DNA of 35,380 bases from contig CAIVJE010000111.1 in assembly GCA_903906135.1 (NCBI GenBank), positions 1-35,380 of the forward strand. The letters run 5' to 3'. The notes under the pieces are model-generated. The model searched no databases. It was not told the origin of the DNA and was given only the letters and a program-made list of their open reading frames with translations. Shown piece after piece: positions 17,070 through 23,875 of this stretch. Positions within the stretch are counted from its first letter, which is position 1; every line of letters begins with the position of its first letter. The position numbers and the translations under genes were made by a program. The stretch is from an uncultured Verrucomicrobiota bacterium. Lineage in GTDB: Bacteria; Verrucomicrobiota; Verrucomicrobiia; Opitutales; Opitutaceae.

Positions 17070-17690
17070 ATGAAAACGATCGCCACCCGTCTCTTGCTCG
17101 TCGTCTCCGCGGCCTGCGCGCTCACTAGCGCGGCTGGTCACGCCGAAATTAAAGCGTGCTGCGCCGAAAAAACTGCGCCCCTGTCCGCAGCCCCAGCCTT
17201 TAGTCCGGATTCGCTGTACCAGCTTGAGGCCCATTTCACTGACGACACAGGGCGAACCTTCACGTTGGGCGAACTGCGCGGGCAGCCCGTCGTGCTCAAT
17301 ATGTTTTTTTCGGCCTGCGGCTACGCCTGCCCACTCCTCGTCACCGATCTGCAAGCTATCCGCGGGCAACTCCCAGCGGCCATTCGCGCCCGCGCAATTT
17401 TTGTCCTGGTCTCGTTTGACACAGACCGCGACACCCCAGCCGCGCTCGCTACTTACCGCGCCCAGCGTTCTCTCGATCCATCATGGAAACTTTTGCATGG
17501 CGACGCCGATGCGGTGCGCGAACTCGCCGCGCTCCTCGGGCTAAAATATAAACAAGAAACTGATGGCAGCTTTTCTCACTCAAACCTGCTGACCGTCTTA
17601 AATGCTGAAGGCGTAATCGTTCATCAACGCAGCGGCCTCGAGGGCGGACTACCTGCAACTGCGGCTGCGCTGATCACTGCAGTCAAATAA
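17070..17690 (+). CDS. SCO1/SenC-family copper chaperone, exported
   Basis: A 206-residue protein with a signal peptide (MKTIATRLLLVVSAACALTSAAG) and a thioredoxin-like SCO domain. The copper-binding C-x3-C is C83-G-Y-A-C87-P and the distal ligand histidine lies in FSHSNLLTVL near residue 172. SCO proteins deliver copper to, or reduce, CuA-type sites. Two copper enzymes occur nearby, NirK and the CuA-bearing subunit II, so either could be the client. Two further cysteines (ACC, 30-31) follow the signal peptide. It is third in the nirK operon, 23 bases after nirV. Confidence 0.88.
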   Translation: MKTIATRLLLVVSAACALTSAAGHAEIKACCAEKTAPLSAAPAFSPDSLYQLEAHFTDDTGRTFTLGELRGQPVVLNMFFSACGYACPLLVTDLQAIRGQLPAAIRARAIFVLVSFDTDRDTPAALATYRAQRSLDPSWKLLHGDADAVRELAALLGLKYKQETDGSFSHSNLLTVLNAEGVIVHQRSGLEGGLPATAAALITAVK

Positions 17691-17706
17691 TTGCGACTGG
17701 CTTCTC

Positions 17707-18909
17707 ATGAAATTAGCCCTCGCGAGCAGCTTACTCGTCATCACGAGCACCCTCGGCGCTGCTGAATTTTCTCCGGCCTCTCAGCTATTTTCTGGCGGTG
17801 TCTTTTCTCTGAACGCACGCCTACGTTCGGAAAATGTCACCCAAACCGGACTGGCTGAGGCGCAGGCCCTCACGCTGCGCACTCGCCTTGGCTTTACGAG
17901 CGTCCCTCACCAAGGCTGGCAGGCGATGCTTGAGGCAGAAAATATCACCGCGGCAAAGAGCAACAGCTACAGCCAAGCCGGCCTCAATTTTGGCGGGGCC
18001 GGCCAAGCTGTAATCGCTGATCCCGAGACGACCGAAATCAATCAGGCCTGGGTTGCCGCGACGGGACCTCACACCACCGCGACCCTCGGCCGTCAGCGGC
18101 TGACTTTAGATAACGCGCGCTTTATCGGCGATGTGGGTTGGCGCCAAAATATGCAGACCTTTGACGGCGTGGTCGTGACCAACCACTCGCTGGCGCAGAC
18201 GATATTAACTTACGGTTATTTTGATCAAATTAATCGGGTCTTTAGCGACCGTCACACCCAAGGCAAGTGGCGCTCCGCTTCATCCATCGGCAACCTGAGC
18301 TACCGCGGCTTCACCGCCGGCACCCTGACCGGCTATGCTTACCTGCTGAATTTAAAAAATCTAGCGGCGGCTAATTCGTGCGCCACCTACGGCGTCAGTT
18401 TTGCCGGCAGCTCTCCCCTCACCGCGACCCTAAAATTAGCCTATCGCGCTGAGCTTGCCCAACAAAGTGACGCGGGGACTAGCCCGCTTAACTATCAGGC
18501 TAATTATTATAATAGTGAGATCGGTCTAGTCGCAGCCGCAGGCAGTATCACCTTGGGCCACGAGGTCCTCGGCTCTGACCATAACGTAGGTTTCAAAACT
18601 CCCCTGGCTACGCTGCATGCATTCAATGGTTGGGCTGATCTTTTCCTCACCACGCCAGCGGCTGGTCTGCATGATACCTCGCTTAAAGCCACCACTACCC
18701 TCCCCGGCCAGCTCGCGCTCATCGCCTGGTGGCATCATTTCGAAACAGCGACCGGCAGCGCCGCCCTTGGGGAAGAATTTGATGCGCAGGCCTCCCGGAA
18801 GTTCAGCCCCGCCATCACCGGCCTCATCAAATTCGCTCAATTCCGCCCCACGGGTACGCTCTGGCCAGCCGTTAAGAAAATTTGGCTGCAAGTAGAATAC
18901 GTTTACTGA
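17707..18909 (+). CDS. Outer-membrane beta-barrel porin of the alginate-export type
   Basis: A 400-residue protein with a signal peptide (MKLALASSLLVITSTLGAAE) and alternating beta strands throughout, ending in an aromatic (VEYVY) as expected for outer-membrane barrels. The block LGRQRLTLDNARFIGDVGWRQ is characteristic of the alginate-export/OprD-like porin group. It starts 16 bases after the SCO gene and is the last gene of the nirK operon, before the next FNR box. A plausible role is nitrite or anion passage across the outer membrane for the periplasmic NirK, but nothing in the sequence fixes the substrate. Confidence 0.8.
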   Translation: MKLALASSLLVITSTLGAAEFSPASQLFSGGVFSLNARLRSENVTQTGLAEAQALTLRTRLGFTSVPHQGWQAMLEAENITAAKSNSYSQAGLNFGGAGQAVIADPETTEINQAWVAATGPHTTATLGRQRLTLDNARFIGDVGWRQNMQTFDGVVVTNHSLAQTILTYGYFDQINRVFSDRHTQGKWRSASSIGNLSYRGFTAGTLTGYAYLLNLKNLAAANSCATYGVSFAGSSPLTATLKLAYRAELAQQSDAGTSPLNYQANYYNSEIGLVAAAGSITLGHEVLGSDHNVGFKTPLATLHAFNGWADLFLTTPAAGLHDTSLKATTTLPGQLALIAWWHHFETATGSAALGEEFDAQASRKFSPAITGLIKFAQFRPTGTLWPAVKKIWLQVEYVY

Positions 18910-18936
18910 GCCTCGCCCAAGGCTGCTGCGATTATC

Positions 18937-18984
18937 TTGACCCGCGTCAAGGTCGGGCAGGCCCTCTTAAGCTAGAGTAGCGGG
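18937..18984 (+). promoter_or_regulatory. FNR/DNR-type box and -10 for the NO-reductase operon
   Basis: TTGACCCGCGTCAA (18937-18950) is a perfect TTGAC-N4-GTCAA palindrome. TAGAGT at 18973-18978 is a -10-like hexamer ending 34.5 bases from the box centre. The predicted transcription start is at about 18985, exactly the ATG of the first operon gene, so the operon mRNA may be leaderless. Confidence 0.8.
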
Positions 18985-20403
18985 ATGCACTCTTCGGCTC
19001 CGGCCCTCATCGCTGACCCCTCGATCGACGGATCAGCGGTCAGGATTTCGACGACGAGCACACCAGAGACGCGCATCGCCCGCGCTTGGTTTAAATTCGC
19101 GATTGGTAGCTTAGTCTTGGCTGGTCTACTTTCACTCCTGCTCGTGGTGGGCCGCTTACCTTTTCTTGGTTGGTTATTCACTGATCCCCTTTTTTTTAAA
19201 CGAGCCTTAGTGGTTCACGTCGACTTGGCCATCGTGGTTTGGTTTCAAGCTGGCACCTTAGCTTTCCTGGGACTGGCGCTTGGCCCGCGCTTGCCGCGTG
19301 GTCTGACCGCAGTGTCCTTAGCTCTCGCCGCAACGGGCATCATTGGCTTGCTCGTCGGCGCGCTCATGCCCGGCGCTCAGCCGGTGCTCTCGAATTATGT
19401 GCCGGTCATTGATCATCCCATTTTCTTTGGCGGCCTCATCAGCTGGTTTGCCGGGGCGGGCCTATTTTTCATCCTCGCGTTCACCACGCCAGCTCCCGCT
19501 GGGTTGCAGACGCTCACCGCCGGCACCGTCATCGCGCTCCGCGGTTCGGCCGCCGCTAATGTACTCGCCTTGGTAACTTTTCTCGGGGCATGGCAAACTA
19601 CTCCGGCCGCTGCTCCCGCAATTTATTATGAATTAATTTTTTGGGGAGGAGGTCATGTGCTGCAAGCGGCCAATGTCGCTGCGATGCTCGGCTTGTGGCT
19701 CCAGCTGCTCCACCGCTGGTCGGGGCAGACTATTTTATCATCTACGGCGATTACCGCCCTCATCGCTGCCCTCGTGCTACCGCAACTCATTTTGCCGGTA
19801 CTGGCTTTTAGCGGCACGACAGCGAGCAGTTACTTTTCCATGGCCACGCACCTGATGCGCTGGACTATTTTCCCCGTTGTCTTGGTCGTGCTGTGCGTCG
19901 TGACGACGCACGTCTGGCGCCAACGCGCGGGGCTTAATTGGCGTGATTATCGCTTCATTGGTCTCGCCGGCAGCGCGACCTTAACCGTCTTAGGCTTTAT
20001 TCTCGGCTCGTTAATTCGTCAGTCGAGCACGCTCGTCCCCGGTCATTATCATTGCGCGATCGGCGCGGTCACGCTTGCGCTGATGGCCGCCGCTTATGAT
20101 TTATGTTCAGAGGTCGCGCCGGCTAGCCCCACGCCCGCTCCACCGCGCTATGCTCGACTGCAGCTGTTGCTTTTTGGCGGTGGCCAAGCGGTGTTCGGCC
20201 TCGGCTTTGCTTTAGCCGGCGCTTACGGCCTCGGCCGAAAACAATACGGCATCGACCAGCAGGTCCGCTCCCTCGGCGAGTACCTTGGCCTAAGTATCAT
20301 GGGCCTCGGCGGTCTCGTGGCGGTGGCCGGAGGAATTTTCTTTCTCGCCGTCATGCTTCGCCGTCTCGGCGCCTGGCCCAAACGCCCCACTTCCTTGATT
20401 TAA
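18985..20403 (+). CDS. Heme-copper oxidase subunit I-like protein lacking the CuB/FeB histidine pair
   Basis: A 472-residue, roughly 12-helix protein related to subunit I of heme-copper oxidases. Heme-type histidines are retained: H78 (VVHVDLAIVVWFQ, helix II) and the helix X pair H354-Y-H356 (VPGHYHCAIG). The helix VI histidine is also kept (H224 in FWGGGHVLQAANVAA). The paired helix VII histidines that complete the CuB/FeB site are absent: that region reads ILPVLAFSGTTASSYF. So it could hold two hemes but not a binuclear centre. It begins the operon that also encodes a complete subunit I, so I read it as a non-catalytic companion, perhaps for electron transfer or assembly. Alternative: a divergent enzyme with another metal site. 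Confidence 0.82.
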   Translation: MHSSAPALIADPSIDGSAVRISTTSTPETRIARAWFKFAIGSLVLAGLLSLLLVVGRLPFLGWLFTDPLFFKRALVVHVDLAIVVWFQAGTLAFLGLALGPRLPRGLTAVSLALAATGIIGLLVGALMPGAQPVLSNYVPVIDHPIFFGGLISWFAGAGLFFILAFTTPAPAGLQTLTAGTVIALRGSAAANVLALVTFLGAWQTTPAAAPAIYYELIFWGGGHVLQAANVAAMLGLWLQLLHRWSGQTILSSTAITALIAALVLPQLILPVLAFSGTTASSYFSMATHLMRWTIFPVVLVVLCVVTTHVWRQRAGLNWRDYRFIGLAGSATLTVLGFILGSLIRQSSTLVPGHYHCAIGAVTLALMAAAYDLCSEVAPASPTPAPPRYARLQLLLFGGGQAVFGLGFALAGAYGLGRKQYGIDQQVRSLGEYLGLSIMGLGGLVAVAGGIFFLAVMLRRLGAWPKRPTSLI

Positions 20404-20407
20404 TCTC

Positions 20408-20557
20408 ATGAATAACGAACCCAAAATCCATCCGTGGCAGAAGGTACTCGATAACCCTTGGCTGCTGCTCGTGCTCGGCGTCCTCATCCCCATTCTTTCC
20501 TACACCACGTGGGGCTGGATCGAACTTCTCCTCACTCCCCCGGCATTGCTGCCCTGA
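20408..20557 (+). CDS. 49-residue single-helix membrane protein of the reductase operon
   Basis: ATG at 20408 to TGA at 20555-20557 encodes a polar N-terminus (MNNEPKIHPWQKVLDNP), one membrane helix (WLLLVLGVLIPILSYTTWGW) and a short tail ending in Pro-rich LLTPPALLP. It fits between its neighbours with 4- and 12-base gaps, so it belongs to the operon. By position and shape it resembles small accessory subunits such as subunit IIa of ba3 oxidase, although I see no sequence match I can name. It probably packs against subunit II, whose N-terminal helix is next in the operon. Confidence 0.72.
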   Translation: MNNEPKIHPWQKVLDNPWLLLVLGVLIPILSYTTWGWIELLLTPPALLP

Positions 20558-20569
20558 CCCTTTCCACCC

Positions 20570-21121
20570 ATGAGCTTACGCCCCCTCACCGCCCCGTGGT
20601 TTCACGGTCCTGCTGGTCACGAAAAAATCTGGCTCGGTTGCGCCATCCTCTGGTGCTTCGTGATGTCACTGATGATGCCTTATTGGCATTTCCGCGGAAA
20701 ACAAAATAGCACGGGCGAAGCCTACACCGTTAAGCCCGCTGATTTTTTTGCGCGCACCGAAAAATTTGTCACAGCTAATCGGGTCGGGACTTTCAAAAAT
20801 CCGATCACGAATCCGATGATGCAGGAGCTGCCGCTGGTGGAACCACCGGCCGGCGGAGACGCCTATCTCATCGGGCGGATGTGGCAATGGTATCCCGCCC
20901 TGCGCCTGCGACTCGGGGAGACTTATCGCTTACACCTGTCGTCCCTTGACTTGCAGCACGGTTTCTCGCTCCAGCCGCTCAATATGAATTTCCAGGTGCT
21001 CCCTGGCTATGACCACGTGCTCACCATCACCCCGACCTCCAAGGGTGAGTTCACCATTGTCTGTAATGAATTTTGTGGCGCGGGTCACCACGCCATGACC
21101 GGAAAAATCTTTGTCGAATAA
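20570..21121 (+). CDS. CuA-containing subunit II of a heme-copper NO reductase/oxidase
   Basis: A 183-residue protein with one N-terminal membrane anchor (KIWLGCAILWCFVMSLMM) and a C-terminal periplasmic cupredoxin domain. The dinuclear CuA ligands are complete: H130 (DLQHGFSL), then C165-x3-C169-x3-H173-x2-M176 (CNEFCGAGHHAM). It would accept electrons from a periplasmic cytochrome c or cupredoxin and pass them to the catalytic subunit encoded 12 bases downstream. The single anchor and short length are like B-type (ba3-like) subunits II rather than A-type, which have two helices. Confidence 0.92.
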   Translation: MSLRPLTAPWFHGPAGHEKIWLGCAILWCFVMSLMMPYWHFRGKQNSTGEAYTVKPADFFARTEKFVTANRVGTFKNPITNPMMQELPLVEPPAGGDAYLIGRMWQWYPALRLRLGETYRLHLSSLDLQHGFSLQPLNMNFQVLPGYDHVLTITPTSKGEFTIVCNEFCGAGHHAMTGKIFVE

Positions 21122-21133
21122 TCGCCTCCTCCT

Positions 21134-22837
21134 ATGTCAACTTCCTCTCATTCTCTCGCCGCTCCGGGCACGCCTGGTCGTGTGTGCGGTACCACTGGCC
21201 TCGGGGTTTGTCTCGACGCTCAACGCTTCATTAAACTCAACGCGGTCGTTGGCATTGTCTTTTTGCTGCTTGGGGGCATTGCCGCTTTACTGTTGGCGCT
21301 CACGCGTTGGCAGACCGTTCATTTACTGCCAGTTGACTGGTTTTATCGCCTCCTGACTTTTCACGGGATCAATATGTTGATCCTCTGGATTTTATTTTTT
21401 GAGGTCGCGATCCTCTATTTCGCCTGCACCACGCCGCTCAATGCGCGGCTGTTCTCGCGCAAGGTCGCGTACACTTCATTCGGCATGATGCTCACGGGGG
21501 CCGTCATGGTAGACTACATTATCATCGCCGGCCAAGCCGATGTGATGATGACCTCCTACCTCCCGCTCTTGGCGCATCCCCTCTTTTATCTCGGAATTAT
21601 CCTCGTGGCAGTGGGCACCTTGATTGGCGTGTTTAATTTCTTTGCCACGCTTTACGTGGCCAAACGGGATCGCTCCTATACCGGCTCCGTCCCGATCGTT
21701 ACTTTCGGCGCCACGGCCGCCGCGATCATTGCGGTGGTTACCTTGCTGCACGGCGCCGTGGTGATGATTCCCACTTTCACCTATTCGATGGGGTGGACAC
21801 CGCAACCCGATCCCGCCTGGTATCGCCTGATCTGGTGGGGCCTCGGCCATCAATCGCAACAGGTCAACGTCTGCGCCATGGTGAGCGTTTGGTATTTACT
21901 CACCCATATCGTAGTGGGCTCGCGCCCGATCAATGAAGCGGTCTGTCGAACCGCCTTCGTGCTCTATGTGCTCTTTATCAATCTCGCCTCGGCGCATCAT
22001 CTCCTGGTTGACCCCGGCGTCGGCGCGACCTGGAAAATCTGGAATACTTCCTACGCCATGTACCTCGCCGTGCTGGCTTCGATGGTCCACGGTTTTACCG
22101 TGCCGGCCGGCGTCGAAATCGCGATGCGCGAAAAAGGTTACACCAATGGCATCTTTGGCTGGGTCACCGCACTGCCGTGGAAAAATCCCGCGTTCTCCGG
22201 CACCGCTCTATCAGTCGTGATTTTTGGTTTCCTCGGTGGCATTACTGGGGTGACGCTCGGCACGCAGCAGATTAATATTATTGCCCATAATACGCTGCGC
22301 ATTCCCGGACATTTCCATGTCACCGTCGTCGGCGGCACCACGCTGGCCTTCATGGCTCTCGCCTACTATGTGATTCCTCTCATTTTTCAGCGGGACTTTA
22401 TTTTCCGTCGTGTCGCCCGCATCCAGCCTTGGTTGTTTGGTCTCGGGATTGTGCTGCTCTCATTCGGTATGTCATTTGCGGGCTCGATGGGAGTTTCCCG
22501 CCGGAGTTGGGATATCGATACGCAAGGCGTCTACGGCGCCGCGGCTCATCTTTGGCTCGGCGTACTCGGCATCGGCGGGGTACTCGCTTTTATCGGCCTG
22601 CTGATTTTTGCCCTGCTCTGTGTGGGCACCTTGCTCTTCGGAGAGAAAATTGAAGGCCGCGCAATGGCGGACTGGGGCACGCCTCCCGCTCTCGCCGGCA
22701 GTCAACCGGGCTCACTCGCGCATGACCATTATGCCACCAAGGGAACCATTGTACTGGTGCTTACCTTCCTTGCTTGTTTCGCCGTCTATTATTTTGCGAA
22801 CTGGAAGGCCCTCACGGATGTCTGGCCGGTCCGCTGA
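21134..22837 (+). CDS. Catalytic subunit I of a CuA-type nitric oxide reductase (heme-copper family, active-site Tyr replaced by Gln)
   Basis: A 567-residue polytopic subunit I. All six histidines are present: H77 (TFHGIN), H239 (WWGLGHQSQQVN), H288-H289 (ASAHHLLVD), and H393, H395 (PGHFHVTVVG). In O2 reductases the residue four after the helix VI histidine is the tyrosine cross-linked to it; here it is Q243. Loss of that tyrosine is a known mark of NO reductases derived from oxidases (the eNOR/bNOR/sNOR kinds), and the nirK/RIC/FNR-box setting supports NO reduction to N2O. There is no cNOR/qNOR glutamate pattern. I cannot say which named NOR clade it belongs to. Alternative: an atypical B-type O2 reductase. 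Confidence 0.85.
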   Translation: MSTSSHSLAAPGTPGRVCGTTGLGVCLDAQRFIKLNAVVGIVFLLLGGIAALLLALTRWQTVHLLPVDWFYRLLTFHGINMLILWILFFEVAILYFACTTPLNARLFSRKVAYTSFGMMLTGAVMVDYIIIAGQADVMMTSYLPLLAHPLFYLGIILVAVGTLIGVFNFFATLYVAKRDRSYTGSVPIVTFGATAAAIIAVVTLLHGAVVMIPTFTYSMGWTPQPDPAWYRLIWWGLGHQSQQVNVCAMVSVWYLLTHIVVGSRPINEAVCRTAFVLYVLFINLASAHHLLVDPGVGATWKIWNTSYAMYLAVLASMVHGFTVPAGVEIAMREKGYTNGIFGWVTALPWKNPAFSGTALSVVIFGFLGGITGVTLGTQQINIIAHNTLRIPGHFHVTVVGGTTLAFMALAYYVIPLIFQRDFIFRRVARIQPWLFGLGIVLLSFGMSFAGSMGVSRRSWDIDTQGVYGAAAHLWLGVLGIGGVLAFIGLLIFALLCVGTLLFGEKIEGRAMADWGTPPALAGSQPGSLAHDHYATKGTIVLVLTFLACFAVYYFANWKALTDVWPVR

Positions 22838-22855
22838 GCTGCGGCCATAATCGCG

Positions 22856-23875
22856 ATGTCCGCCCCGGACCTCAGCACCTTGGGTCCAACGGCTCAGATA
22901 GAATTTCTGCCCGCCGCTCGCCGCGGTGGCCAAATGGCCACCGCCCGCTTTTTAACCGGGCCCGGCTTGTTAGTTTTTCTCCTGACGGCGCTCGTGAGTT
23001 ACGAAGGCTTTCTGCTGCTAACTATCTTTGGCCCGACCACGGGAAGTTGGCTGGGTGACTTCGTTCGCGATTTTCAACTATGGTGCTATCGTGGAGATCC
23101 GCGCACCGGAGGAGTTTCCTGGTTGGCGGTCTCGGTGATGATGGGCGAACCCCTGTTCGTAGTCGGCCTAGCCGCTCTGCTTTGGCGATCAGCTTTTACC
23201 CAATTAACTTCAATCCGGCCCTGGCAGGCCCACGGGCGCGCCGCCCTCGCGGGATTTGCCCTCATCGTGGGCTGCGCGGGTGGCTTAATGTATTACGCTC
23301 GGAATGATGCGATCCGCGCGCAAATTTTGCCGCCTTTCCCCGGCGAGCGCATTCGCGTGCACCTCGCACTCCCCGCGCTAACCCTGCTCGATCAAACCGG
23401 CACCCCCTTTCGCTTGGCGGATTTGCGCGGCGGCGTGGTGCTAATCACCGGCATCTATGCCGCCTGCACGACTGCCTGCCCAGAAATATTGCTCGAGTTA
23501 AAAAAAATCATGGCGGAATTACCTTCAGCAGAACGGGCAGAGCTGAGCGTGGTCGCGCTGTCGCTTAATCCGGAATATGAAACCACTGCGCTGATGAATC
23601 TCATCGCACAGGGCCACGGCTTTACCCATCCCGAGTTTCGCTATGCTACGAGCTCGTCGCCTGCGGCGATGCACGAAGCACTGACCAGTCTCCAATTTTC
23701 AGCGACGCGCAATCCACAGACCGGCGCGATCGATCACGCGAATCTTTTTCTCTTAGTTGATCGCGATAATCAAATCGCGTATCGCTTCACGCTCGACCCC
23801 CGCCACCGCGCGTGGCTGCGCTCCGCGCTACGAGACCTGCTTCGCGAGCGTCATGTCATCCCCACTGCATCCTGA
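22856..23875 (+). CDS. SCO-domain protein with an N-terminal three-helix membrane domain
   Basis: A 339-residue protein. Residues about 35-147 contain three membrane helices (GLLVFLLTALVSYEGFLLL; WLAVSVMMGEPLFVVGLAALLW; AALAGFALIVGCAGGLMYY). Residues 165-339 form a SCO1/SenC thioredoxin-like domain with C204-x3-C208-P (AACTTACPE) and the ligand histidine H294 (DHANLFLLVD). Ordinary SCO proteins have one anchor or a signal peptide, so the membrane part is an addition. It follows the catalytic subunit by 18 bases, and its most likely task is CuA loading of the adjacent subunit II. Its 3' end overlaps the next gene by 23 bases. Confidence 0.87.
   Translation: MSAPDLSTLGPTAQIEFLPAARRGGQMATARFLTGPGLLVFLLTALVSYEGFLLLTIFGPTTGSWLGDFVRDFQLWCYRGDPRTGGVSWLAVSVMMGEPLFVVGLAALLWRSAFTQLTSIRPWQAHGRAALAGFALIVGCAGGLMYYARNDAIRAQILPPFPGERIRVHLALPALTLLDQTGTPFRLADLRGGVVLITGIYAACTTACPEILLELKKIMAELPSAERAELSVVALSLNPEYETTALMNLIAQGHGFTHPEFRYATSSSPAAMHEALTSLQFSATRNPQTGAIDHANLFLLVDRDNQIAYRFTLDPRHRAWLRSALRDLLRERHVIPTAS

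Noticed and set aside
21134-22837. Reading the second subunit I as an ordinary O2-reducing ba3 oxidase
   Set aside because: The cross-link tyrosine is replaced by Gln, and the gene sits in an FNR-type regulon with nirK and RIC; an O2 reductase remains possible but less likely.
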